A DNA stretch of 64,000 nt from Geosiphon pyriformis (Eukaryota; Glomeromycota; Glomeromycetes; Archaeosporales; Geosiphonaceae). The notes below the pieces were generated by a model, which saw nothing but the letters and a program-made list of their open reading frames with translations, searched no databases and was not told the origin of the DNA. Every line of letters starts with the position of its first letter. Positions within the stretch are counted from its first letter, which is position 1. A program made the position numbers and the translations under genes. This document shows, piece by piece, positions 34,690 through 46,179 of this stretch. The stretch spans positions 128,257-192,256 of the forward strand of contig JAAOMT010000303.1 of NCBI GenBank assembly GCA_016748015.1, in the 5' to 3' direction.

Positions 34690-36480
34690 TTTTCTATTCT
34701 TAACTGACAATTGATTCTCAAATGTCCTTGTTTACCACAATAGTGGCAGATACACATCTCTTACTGCCATGGCTGATTGGCAGATGATGAGGGACGCAAC
34801 TGATTTTCTGAGCGATTTGTGATTCCTAAATTATTGCATCATTGGGGTGACTGATAAATTGTGCAATTGTTAGCTAAGTACCTCTCAAGCTTTTGGTTAA
34901 TGGAGTTACTGAATTGTTTCAATTTGGAATCCAATTCAGATGATCTATTCATCACTAGATTGACAGCTTGGGCATGATTAGCTTCGAGTTCAGCTGCTTC
35001 AAAATCTCTGGCATTGGTAACTGCAGCTTGAAGGTCTGCTGAATGCATTGAACGTATGCATTGGAGGATACTACTGCACAGACCTCTAATAAATTGGTTT
35101 AGAATTTGTGTCACTGTGAAATAGTTGGTGTCAATTGCTTGGATTTGGTGTAGATTTCAATAGAAGCATCCCAAGTAAGTAGTAACTGCTTTTGTGTTCC
35201 CTTGTTTGATAGTGGTGAAGGTGTTTGTTAATCAGTTGATACTATTATTGTTACTAAAATATCTTAGAAACTCTAGTTTGAATGCATTAAAGTTTTGGGA
35301 TTTATTGATTAGGCTCTGATACCAGGAATTGGTAGTGTCCTTGAGAAAGTATGAGATTGCTTGAAGAGCTCTGACATCATTCTATCCATTTATGGTAATG
35401 GCTTTCTCAACATCGTTTAGCCATACTTGGGCATCGTCCTCTTCGCCAGTGAAATTGTTGAGTTTTGCAATTGGTGTATATGTTATTGGATCTACATTTG
35501 GTTGTTGCTGTTGAATGGGTGGTTGAAGTTGTTGTTGTGGCTGTTGAATTTGCTAATTTGGTTGTTGAAGTAGTGGTTGTGCTATTAGATTAATTGGTAG
35601 ATAATTGATAGCAATATTTGGAGATAAGTTTGGTTGATTGATTGAATTGGGGTTTAGAATATTCTGATTTCATGGTGTTTGAATATTCAGAGTCTTGGTT
35701 TCCAGATTTTCTTGATTTAAATTTTTCGGAGTTTGAATGTTCAGAGTTTCAACTTCCAGGTTTTCTGGAATCGGGTTCTGGTAAGTAAATTCTTGATCCT
35801 CAGATTCTCTTTCTTCTTCCAATTCTGATGCTTCCCACAGATTGGCTATCCCAAAATCTGGTGGAGATAGTGGTAATTGGATTTCTAATAGCGTTGGTGT
35901 TTACGATTGAAATCCTTCAAAATATTTGCCATATGGGCCTAGTAATTCTGTTTTCCTTTGTTTACTTTGGAATGGGAATCATCTAAATGTTGATATTGTA
36001 TTTGATGTGGACGTGTTTGGTGATGTGATATAAATGGTACTTCCCAGAGTATAATAATATGATAGATTTGTGGGTGATTCAACTTTGTGTTTCTTTCAAA
36101 TAGGTGGTTGGATCTGTTGAAATATTACTGCTGGTGTTTGTAGTTTTTTTTTGCCTTTACTTAAGTAGGTGATTGGGTATCTTTGTTGTGTGTGATGTTC
36201 AATTTCTTTGTTAATCTCAATGATAATGGATGTAAAATTATGATTTGTTGATAAGCTGGTGTTTTGTATTAATTTGTGGTAAAAAGTTTCTCTCATTGAT
36301 TTAGTGTTTACTGATGTCTCTAACAAATAGGCAATTTTTTCATTGACATAAAAATTGAAGGCTAATTCCGCTGATATATGATTGTAATTTAATCCCAAGT
36401 GTTGACAATAGTGTTGAAATAAGGATTTCACAAATCCTAAATGGTTTACTCCTATACTTTCTGATTCTGCCACTGTTGAT
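34690..36480 (-). pseudogene. Gag with CCHC knuckle, element 4
   Basis: 36096-36473 is the N-terminal region (SLFQHYCQHLGLNYNHISAE). The middle is Pro/Gln/Glu-rich with stops. The capsid core ends in 34839-35114 (LNQFIRGLCSSILQCIRSM). The CCHC knuckle CHYCGKQGHLRINC is intact at 34707-34748. Confidence 0.82.
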
Positions 36481-36486
36481 TAGTTG

Positions 36487-36531
36487 TTGGTGCTGGTTCT
36501 CTGTAAGATTATACCTTACAGGAAGCACCAA
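36487..36531 (-). promoter_or_regulatory. PBS region with stem-loop, element 4
   Basis: The arms TCTGTAAG and CTTACAGG pair around the same short loop as in elements 1 and 2; the outer TTGGTGC/GCACCAA pair is also present. The bases differ from element 2 on both sides of the stem while pairing is kept. Confidence 0.6.
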
Positions 36532-36532
36532 A

Positions 36533-37351
36533 TGTTACTGATAATTATTTGGGGTCTTAAATCAAATAACAAATCCATAACTTGGTGCTTAATATCTTAA
36601 CAAGGCTGGTAACACTGGTACATTGGTTGTATCTGAAGGTTTTTAGAGTTAAGTCTTTTGTATAATAGACAGAAATTTAGTTGATGGTTTTATCTGTAGC
36701 TTCCCGAAACTGCAGTTTTGTCAAATTTTTTTCTCAGTGTGATGGCCAGTAATCTTTCTGGTAAGCTATCCTCAAATCTATGAGTGTTCTACCCTTGTTT
36801 CACAGGTTTTTTACCAGTCCCTATGACATCTGTATCTTAGCGCTTAATCTTTAATCAATTTTAGTAAAACCAAAGAAATAACAAAGAAATAAAAAAAAAT
36901 AAAAAAAAATAAAAAAAATTAACAAAAAGCAATTACAAGTTAGTATTCCATCAATAGTTGTGATCAAGAGCTATTGTTTCAGTGTAGTTAAGTATCAATT
37001 ATTATCAACATAAAGTGTTGATAGTAAAGAGGGGATTAAGATAGTAAATAATTATTTATTAATATTTGTGATTTGGAAAGTTGTTTTAGATTAAATCTAA
37101 ATGAAAAAGTTTTCTAACTAAGGATTCTACCTTTTCTACTTCTAATACTACTGCTATATATACATAATTGAGATTCCTCAATTCCTCAATTTTTTACCTC
37201 AAGAATCCTACAATTCCTTTTGAGAGGAATTCTGGAATTCTGGAATCCTGCAATTCCTCTTGAGAAGAATCCTGAGATTCCACATTTACTACGGCTACCT
37301 CTGATTGGCTATTTTATGTGCTAATATATTTTTTATATTCTATGAATAACA
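36533..37351 (-). repeat. 5' LTR of element 4
   Basis: An 819-bp copy with TGTTACTG at one end and AATAACA at the other. It has GGAATTCC-type repeats at about 37185-37285 and a TATA run at 37155-37165. The PBS lies immediately to its left. Confidence 0.88.
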
Positions 37352-38184
37352 TCAACAAAGTTTTGAACAATAGTTTTTATATTTTACAAGATCAATATAA
37401 AATAATTTTTAATAATCATTCTGTTTATAATACATGATTCAAAAAATATTACAAACAATTTAATTATTTATCTGTTGTAATAATACTGACCCAAATTATC
37501 AGCAAAAATCAGATATAAATAAATACACTATTCTCAAAACAGAGGTATTTTCAATCAACATAAACAATTATTTCCTGAATTAAAACATTTAAAATGTCAT
37601 CTATACTTTTCATGAGTATTGAATTAAAAACTATCTAAATACTATTTTGACTATTAGAAAACAGATTACTATAACTAATAACAATAGAACATATACTGTT
37701 ATTAGACCAAAAAAAATTACTACCAGAAAAAAAAAATTAGTAACAAAATAGATAAATATCTGCTAGAAAGTATAACAGCAGTGATACTTTTACTTTCTAT
37801 TACAATTGAAAAAATAATTAAAAAAATCTTATTCATAGACAAAAACTTGTTATATAAAAAGCAACTAGAACTTTATGGTTGTCTTGATAAAATTATAAAA
37901 AATATAAAACTTATGAAAAAAACAATTTTAAAAATATAAGTAAAAATTTTGGTCATTATACAATTAAATATCTTAAGAGTTTTGATTATTGTTAAAAGAG
38001 CCAAAACTTTTATACAAAGATTTGGTCTCTTAGATATAAAACTTATTTTATCTCAGTTATTATATATTTTATTCACAAAAGATTTCAACAAACTAGTTAG
38101 TTTTGAGTTAAACAAAATCTTTTAAATAGATTATCTTATAAATAGCTTAATTTTGCCAGAGTTTAATCTCTTTAAAAAAGATAA
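37352..38184. other. Decayed repeat sequence upstream of family B LTR
   Basis: AT-rich sequence without an open gene. Its last ~230 bp (37950-38184) match, in inverted orientation, the segment 49037-49262. It is therefore probably the 3' end of the internal region of family B elements. Confidence 0.55.
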
Positions 38185-38844
38185 TATTATGATTAAAACT
38201 CATATTTTTTATTAACTATTACATGTATTAGCCATTAATGTCATATAATTAGCCATTTTATTTTTAAATAGTAATTAATAAACTGACTATTGATCTGATT
38301 ATTAAATATTTTTAATAGCTATATAAGCAATAAGTCTTTTAACTATAGAAGAATATGATCAAAGTAACGAAATAAAACTCACTATTGATTACTTCCTTTC
38401 ATATCACTTATTCTCATTTTCTTATTTTCAAGTATTTAAACATCTTGAGATAAAAAATTACTTGTTGGTATTACATATTTTATCTTTTTTTTTGATTTGT
38501 ATTGTTAGAATTAGCCTAAAAAGTGAATGTTTACTCTTGTAATTTATTGAATAAAAAAATAGTTGAAAAGCACAACAATATCTGTTATTGATTTTAAAAA
38601 TTGCTAAGTTGAGACATAAAATAATAGCAGCAGTATTATTTTGTTAATAATCATAAACTATTTCTCTATCTTCAGATTTCTAGAAAAGATTCATGATTGT
38701 AATTTTTATAAGACTAATCATGCACATTAAATCTTTACTTATTTAATTTACTCTTTTATTGTAATTCTCTCTTTAATTATTTTTATTATCCTACAATCTT
38801 GTTCTTTCTTGCTATTCATTAGCTTGTTATTCCAATCTGTAACA
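38185..38844 (+). repeat. Family B LTR, copy 1
   Basis: A ~660-bp repeat starting TATTATGATTAAAACTC and ending CTGTAACA, with a TATA box (GCTATATAAGCAATAAG) near 38320. Related copies are at 39231, 42395, 48320 (inverted) and 49263 (inverted). Some copies keep TGTTAT at the start, giving TG...CA termini. Confidence 0.75.
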
Positions 38845-39167
38845 ATATAATTGTAACATTTGAAAATTATTAAATAAAATGTAACTGAAAAATATATTTA
38901 ATATCTAATATCAAATTCTAAAAATACTAACATAAGACATAAAATTATAACAATATGTTATCATTTGTTAATAATATAAACTATTTCTTTACCTCAGTTA
39001 TTTTTTGAAAAAATAGCAACTGAAATATTTTATAAGACTGATCTCACATATTGAATTTATATTTATTCAATTCATTTCTTGAAGTTGAATTTTTTTTGAT
39101 TAATTCTAATATCTTATAATCTTGTTTTTTTTTGCTATTTGTTAGTTTGTTATTTTAATCCATAACA
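38845..39167 (+). repeat. Partial family B LTR
   Basis: The 3' part of the family B repeat (from the AATTATTAAATAAA block to a CCATAACA end) follows copy 1 directly. Confidence 0.65.
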
Positions 39168-39230
39168 GTATGACTACTAAAAAAAAAAAATTCATATAAT
39201 ACTAGAGCTTAATTTCTTTAAAAAAAATAA

Positions 39231-39942
39231 TATTATGATTAAAACTCATAATTTTTATTAGTTATTACATATATTAGCCACTAGTATTATATAATTAGCC
39301 ACCTTATTTTTAGATAGTAATTAATAACTTAATTATTAACTTAATTATTAACTTAATTAATAATCTAATTATTAACTTAATTAATAATTTGGTCATTGAC
39401 CATTTTTAATAGCTATATAAACAATAAGTTTTTTAGCTATAAAAAAACATAATCAAAATAATAAAATAAAACTCACTATTAATTACTTCTTCTTATATCA
39501 CTTATTTTTTTTCCTTACCTTTAAGTATTTAAATATTTTGAAATAAAAAATTATTTTTTGGTCTTTATATACCTTATTTTTTCTCTTTTTTAATTTGTAT
39601 TGTTAAGAATTAGTTTAAAAAGCAATTGCTTGTTTTTGTAATTTATTAAATAAAAAAATAATTAAAAAACACAATAATATCTGTTATTGATTCTAAAAAT
39701 TACTAAGTTAAGACATAAAATAATAGCAGCAGTATTATTTTATTAACAATTATAGACTATTTCTCTATTTATAAATTTTCAGAAAAAATTTAGAATTGTG
39801 ATTTTTATAAGACTGATTATATATATTAAATTCTTACTTATTCAATTTACTCTCTTATTGTAATTTTTTTTTGATTAATTTTATCATTCTACAATTCTGT
39901 TTTCTTTTGTTATCTATTAGCTTGTTACTCTAACTTGTAATA
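39231..39942 (+). repeat. Family B LTR, copy 2
   Basis: A ~712-bp copy very similar to 38185-38844 over its whole length. The preceding ~30 bp (GAGCTTAATTTCTTT) also match the flank of copy 1, so it carries a stub of internal sequence. Confidence 0.75.
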
Positions 39943-40039
39943 TTAAAGTTCATATTTATTATAAATAAATACAAAAACATTGATATAATCTAATATAAAG
40001 CTTTGAAAATATATATTGAATAACCAAATACCAAATAAT

Positions 40040-41450
40040 CTTAATATAATGCAAAAAAATACTATTTACATCCAGATTTCTAATACTTTACTACCACAAT
40101 AGAAAAACATTCAAGAAAAATTAAGACTCAAAAAAGATCTGAAAATATTAACAGATGACTCATTAATAAAACCTAATTCTAAAAACACTAAAAAAGCAGC
40201 TGTTTTTGTAATACATAAAATAGAAACCAACTTTAATATAACAATAGATAAAACACTTTCATTAACAAAAATTAAAGCAAAAGCTGTACTGTTAGCTATA
40301 GAAGCAATATCTTACAAATACAAACTAATATTAAACACAAATAGTTAAACAGTAGTGTTAACAGCTTAAAAATAATTGGCTAAAGATTTTTTTCTGTTTA
40401 TTAAGAAGCAGTTCAAAACTCTCAATTAGTATATATAAAATGCAATTAAATTAGTAATAAGTAAAAAATAGATTGATTTTATTATAAACAAAATAACTGT
40501 TTATACTAGAATACCTAAAAATAAAAAAACTAACAAAATAGCCAAAGAAGCTACTGCTTTTAATGCACTAGAGTGAATTTATAATACTAAAAACACCAGT
40601 TACATTCTTTTTTGTAAAAAAATTAAAATAAATTTAAATATTAGGTACTTTATAAACTGACAGGCTGAATTTTAAACAGCTATAAATTGAATTGGTAATA
40701 ACAAAATCTAAGAAAAGTCACCAAGATCTTTAGATTCTAAAATAGATTAAAACTGCTCAATTAAAGTTTGAAACTAAAATAAAAAAATATTATTAGGCTT
40801 TAACTTAGCTAAATTTTCAACAATATGTACATTTATTATGAAATTATTTTACAATATGCTGTTAACAATAACAGTATTATATAATAGATAGCTTCTAGTG
40901 TATTTAAACAACTTGTACAAACAATATTACATAAAAGTTAAAACCAATTAACACTTTTGAAAATGCTCTCTGAATACTGAAATAGATAAGAAATTGGTAG
41001 ATAAGATCAAAAATAAATAGATACAGTGCTTATTAAAAACTGTGAAAATAAAACATAAAAGTACAAATTTTAAAGAAAAAACTAATTTGTCTAAAAAATA
41101 TATTATGTCAACATTTAATATAGATTTATTATACAGAGAATTAATTAATAAGCAGTTTGAAAAAATTAATGCTTTTGCTAATATTAATTTAAACATTAAC
41201 AAAACATATTAATTAAAGTATGTAAATAAATAATAACATAAACAAAAAAGATACTATAAAAAAATTGTTGTAAAATACAGATTAAATAAAAAAAATTAGC
41301 AAATATTGAGTTCAGAGTTTAGAAAAGCCCATTATATATATCACAAATACAAAAAATATTAAGAGTAAAAACTGCAAACTTAAATTAATAAAGGTAATAA
41401 ATTTACAATATGTAATAAAATTCTGATCAAAGTTTTTTGTAATAAGATTA
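40040..41450 (+). pseudogene. LINE-like fragment with RNase H and C-terminal region
   Basis: The plus strand at about 40150-40370 reads LTDDSLIKPNSKNTKKAAVF, then KAKAVLLAIEAI and ILNTNS, and later NKKTNKIAKEAT (about 40510-40560). This is the layout of a type I RNase H: TDGS, A-E, TDS and the late Asp. The Glu and one Asp are replaced by Lys and Asn. Downstream, FIMKLFYNMLLTITVLYNR and a decayed CxxC...H...C (Cys to Tyr) resemble the C-terminal region of LINE ORF2 proteins. Many stops. The short minus-strand frame at 40948-41202 is a shadow. Confidence 0.6.
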
Positions 41451-41499
41451 CTTTAAGTAATTGTGTAATACTTTTTAAATTTTCTGGTTAATTAATATA

Positions 41500-41610
41500 T
41501 AGTTAGACATAACTATTTAGTAATTAACCATATTTTGTAATTTAGATTATTGGATAAGTTGGCTTTATGAAAAAGCCACATTTTTAAGTATGGTTAAACT
41601 AATAAAAAAC
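41500..41610 (+). repeat. Dispersed repeat, probable LINE 3' end (copy 1)
   Basis: The block around TTGTAATTTAGATTATTGGATAAG, followed by TTGGCTTTAT and a stretch of AT repeats, recurs at 46062-46175. In both places it follows LINE-like coding remains. Confidence 0.45.
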
Positions 41611-42260
41611 TAGTATATATTAATAAAAAAAAGTTTTTTAGTTTATAAATTTTCTAATGTTTAAATTTATTTTTACCCTCTTATAAAAAAAAATATAACT
41701 AATGCTTTTACTATTATAATTCTATTCTAATGTGTTATAAGCAGTAGCTTTTTTAATTAATTTATTAGCTCTTTTATTTTTAAGTATTTTAATATAAGCA
41801 GTAACTTTGTTTATAAGAAGATCAATATATTTTTTAGTTATTATTGCTTTAATCATATTCTATATTTACTAATTAAAAGTTTTAAACTGCTTTCTAATTA
41901 ATAAAGTATTGTTTTTAGCCAACCATTTTTGAGCTGTTAATACTACTGCTTAACTGTCTGTGTTTATTATTAAATTATACTTATATGATATTGCTTCTGA
42001 AGTTAATAATACAGCTTTTGTTTTAGTTTTTGTTAATAAGAGTGTTTTATTTATTGTTATATCAAAGTTGGCCTCTATTTTATATAATACAAAAACAGCT
42101 GTTCTTCTAAAATTTTTAGAATCTGGTCTTACCAATAAATCATCTATTAATATTTTTAGATCTTTTTTGAGTCTTAATTTTTCTTATATATTTCTCTATT
42201 ATAATAGTAAAATATTAAAAATCTGAATATAAATAGTGTTTTTTTGCATTGTGTTAAAGT
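41600..42260 (-). pseudogene. Second copy of the LINE RNase H fragment, inverted
   Basis: 41950-42135 on the minus strand reads RPDSKNFRRTAVFVLYKIEA, then KAVLLTSEAISYKYN and INTDS, clearly the same RNase H as at 40150-40370. Similarity extends over the whole 40040-40670 arm, including the upstream non-coding part. The pair forms a ~630-bp inverted repeat with a ~900-bp spacer. Confidence 0.65.
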
Positions 42261-42394
42261 TAAGCTATATTAATCTAATTGTTATAATTATAAGTTTATT
42301 AAAAAATAAATAAAAAAAACTTGGTTTATACAAAAAACCAAGAATAAATAAGTTTTTTCAATAGTAGTAATTTCCAAGAAAAGTAGAATCTTAT

Positions 42395-43103
42395 TGTTAT
42401 AGTTAAAAATTATAGTTTTTATTAATTATTACATATATTAGCCATTAATATTATATAATTAACCACTTTATTTTTAAAAAGTAATTAATAATTTTATTAA
42501 TAATCTAATCATTAATCTGATTATTAACCTAATTATTAATCTGATTAATAACTTGATTATTAACTTAGTTATTGATTACTTTAAATAGCTATATAAATAA
42601 TGTATTTTTTAGTTTTAGAAAAATATGTTCAAATATATAAAACATATATATATTAAAGTAATAAAAATTACTTTTAAATATTCAATTCTTTTTAATTCAC
42701 TTATTTTTTTTTCTAATTTTTTTTAAGTATCTAAACATTTTTGTAATAAAAAATTACTTGTTAATATTTATCTGTAATTGTTAGTTTTGAAGATTATTAA
42801 ATAAATATTACTAAAAAGTACAATTAATACTTAATATTAAATTCTAAAAATGCTAATATAAAACATAAAATTATATTAGTGTGTTATTTTTTGTTAACAA
42901 TATGAACTATTTTTCTATTTTTAGATTTTTTTTTACTTTTTTAAAAGAATAGTAACTGAGATATTTATAAGACTAATCTTACATATTGAATTTCTATTAA
43001 TTTAATTTACTTTTTGAAATTGAATTCTTTTTTGATTATTTTTATTATTATACAATTTTGTTTTATCTTGCTATTTATTAACTTATTACTTTAATCTGTA
43101 ATA
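42395..43103 (+). repeat. Family B LTR, copy 3
   Basis: It begins TGTTATAGTTAAAA and ends AATCTGTAATA, ~709 bp, with the TATA region near 42590. It matches the other family B copies throughout. Confidence 0.75.
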
Positions 43104-45730
43104 TAAAAGTAATATTCTTTCTAATATTGTCAAATTTGACTTTGTTTTCTATTGTATAAATAATTATTCATATTTATTACAACAATTAAAAAAATACTTT
43201 AAAGCTTGCAACAAAAATAATCTAAACTTTATTAAATTCAATTTTTTATCTTTTTGCTTAATTTGCTTTTCTGTTTAAAATCAATTTAATAGACAATTTC
43301 AAGACTTTTGAAACTAATTTTTAAATGAATATTCAGCTAAAACCTATACAGTTTATACTATATATTTCTTTAACCAAACTTATTTTGAAGATTTTTTTTA
43401 AAAAAAAAACATTAATTAGCTCTTATATTTGACAATCTTTGAATAACAGTTTCTTAATTTCGAATATTTGAATTACTAAATTCACATTTAAATTACTGCC
43501 TACCAGTTAGCTCAAACTTTTTTTAAAACAAAAAAAGAAAATTATTAAACTGCTCCTGTTTTTGATTTTTTTTTAAATGAATTAGATCTTTTTACAAAAA
43601 CAGTTACTTTTGAACCAATGGCTAATAATCTCATATAAACAAATATTTTGGCTGTTCTCCAAGGCATACAAACAGTTTTAAAATAAAAACAATATTCTAC
43701 TGCTCTTATTTAGAGATAATACACAAGATTAAATTAAATAGTTAAATAATTTTAAAAAAACAACAATAAAAAAACTCTTTTTTTCCTATTTTTTATAACT
43801 ATAACAAGAACTAAGAGTAAAAAAGTTGTAAACATTACTTTTTTTATAGTAACTAATAAAGTTTTAACACAAAAAAGTTTTTTTGTTATTGAAGCAACTA
43901 GAAAAAACGTTTTAGCTATATTTCTTTTAAAAAATATTAGTAAAAAACTGCTTTTAACAGCTTTTAATTTATTTTCTTTACTTTTGGTTGGTAATTCTTC
44001 TTCTGTCAAAGTTTTTTCCAAAAAACACACTTGAATTAGTTCTAGTATTGTTTTTATAACTTCTAAAAGCCCAAAATATTTTAATAACAGACTAGTTAAC
44101 AAGTTAATTTTTTCTGCTTTTATTATTCTTACTACTATTACTACTACTATTTTTGCTTTACAAATTGCTAAAAAAGCCAAAAAACAGCAGCAAACACTTG
44201 TAACTATTATAATTATACTGAATCTCTTTGTGATTTTAAATAAAATCTTGAAAAAAATTTTTACAACAACAGCCAACTTTTTTTCTAATATAAATAACAA
44301 CAGCAATAGCATATCTTCTAAAATAAAACAGAATTAACCATTGGCTGTATTGCTTAATATGATATTTTTTGGCAAATTATTACTGTTTATAAAAACAAAA
44401 CAATTTATAATCACAGATAATTTTAAAGTTTGAGCTGATCAAATAAAAATAGAATTATATCTTCTTTTTTTAGTTTTTAGTATTGTTAATAGTAATGTTT
44501 GAGTGAATGTAAATAGCCATCAAAGATTTTCTAAGTAGATAGTCTTTGTTTTGGTATTTAATGTTATATTTAAAATAAAAATAGTTTTGTTCAATTTCTT
44601 GTTTTAATTGCTATCTGGCTATATTGGGCTTAAGTCTGTTTTAAAAGATGCTGTTAAGTTGTTCTATGTAAAATTTGCATCTTAGAAGAGTCTAAATAAT
44701 GTTACCAAAGTAATCATTAATAATAAAATTTTTTTGATCACTCTTAAAATTATATATTTTTTTTTGATAATTTCTGTTTTTTTCTTCTCTTTTTTAATTA
44801 CATCTTATAATGTATCTTTAGATATCTTTTCTAATAACATTAAAACTGCTTTTGACATTTTTGGTGTTATTATTTTAGTCAAATTGAAGCCTGCTGGCTT
44901 GTGACAATATGCTGTAATTTACTTTAAAGACACTTTTTCTGCTGCTGCTTTTATTCACTGGTCTGTACTGGTTAAAAAGAACAGAATTAAAATTTTTTTT
45001 GTAGTTAACCAAAAAAAATTATTATTTTAAAAGATGCTTTTAAAGCAAAGTTAATCAATTTTTTTTTTGGCTGTACTGTTTTTGAGATTAATAATTTGGT
45101 CTTTCAAGTTGGTAGTCACACATGTTTTATTTTCTGCCTTTTTAAGTTGTACTAATATCAATGCTTTGTTGTGATTATTTTTGATTTTTTAGAATCTTTA
45201 AACAATGCTGTATTAAAAATTAGTATCTTGTATAACTACTGTATCTGATAAGAAACTTCTAAATATTGTTATTATTACAGATGTTAAAATTTGGATTATT
45301 TGACTATAGACTATAAAGTATTATCATTTTTTTCTTCCAAATTCTCTTTCAACTCTGTTGGTAGCTCCAAAATTTTTAAATTGTTGTTTGCTGAAGCTAA
45401 ATTTTATGTCAAAGCTGCTGTTTTTGTGGTTTTTTCTATTGTTGCTACTGCTAATATGAATCTAATATTTAGTGTTTTCTCAAAGTTATAATATTTATGT
45501 TGTTTATTGTTTTTGTTATTTCAAATACTACTGTTAAATCTAAGTTGGCTTTTCTGAAATTTTATCTTAATAAATTATCTTTGTTAATAAAATTTATAGT
45601 TGAACCTATTGGCTTTTTGGTTGTATTAATTACTACTTTTTTGTTTATTTTTATCTGCCATAGATGTAACAATAAAAAAAAGTGTGGCTGAAATAACAAA
45701 ACAAATTAAAACTGTTAATGTTGTGACTTT
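43104..45730 (+). pseudogene. Degenerate ORF1-like remains of a retroelement
   Basis: There are no intact genes. Short open pieces are 45291-45491 and 45497-45691; the latter ends in CHRCNNKKKCG. Plus-strand stretches such as IHWSVLVKKNRIKI (about 44950-45000) look like remains of a nucleic-acid-binding ORF1 with a Cys knuckle. A 186-codon minus-strand frame at 43752-44312 is low in complexity (Leu/Ile/Val/Lys) and overlaps a dispersed repeat, so I do not call it a gene. Recognition is weak. Confidence 0.3.
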
Positions 45731-45796
45731 TAAGCTGCAAAAAAACATGGTAAACTTAAAAAAAAGTGTGAATAAGTTTACTTGGTAGATGTATCT

Positions 45797-45851
45797 AATA
45801 ATAATAATAATAATAATATAGATAATAATAATAATAATAATAATAATAATT
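45797..45851. repeat. (TAA)n microsatellite
   Basis: Two runs of TAA units are separated by TATAGA. Confidence 0.95.
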
Positions 45852-46061
45852 TTTCAATTTATAATAATACCTTTGACAAAATAGTAGAATTATAAGCAGT
45901 TTAATTTTTAGATATTGAATTTAATTCCAATCAAATTACTAAGTAAATAAATAGTCTTGTTAAAAACAGTTATAAACTTATTAATATTATAAATAAAATA
46001 GATGAATTAGATATGTTTAATATATTAAATAACATAAATAATATTAATATATAGTTATAGC

Positions 46062-46175
46062 TTTCTGTTTATAATTAGCCACATCTTGTAATTTATATTA
46101 TTGAATAAGCTGGCTTTATAAAAGTGTTATAATTTAGTGAACAAAACTAATAAATAACTGGTATGACTACATATT
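46062..46175 (+). repeat. Dispersed repeat, probable LINE 3' end (copy 2)
   Basis: It matches 41500-41610 (TTGTAATTTA, then TTGAATAAGCTGGCTTTATA). Confidence 0.45.
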
Positions 46176-46179
46176 AACA

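Larger units (their letters stand above)
29401..37351 (-). mobile_element. Family A LTR retrotransposon, element 4 (3' truncated)
   Basis: This minus-strand copy has its 5' LTR at 36533-37351. It is truncated at 29401 inside the integrase core, where AT-rich non-element DNA begins, so it has no tail, polypurine tract or 3' LTR in the window. Domain order is as in element 1. It keeps Asp 1 and Glu of the integrase but has lost Asp 2, and its RT box reads YLDN. Confidence 0.9.
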
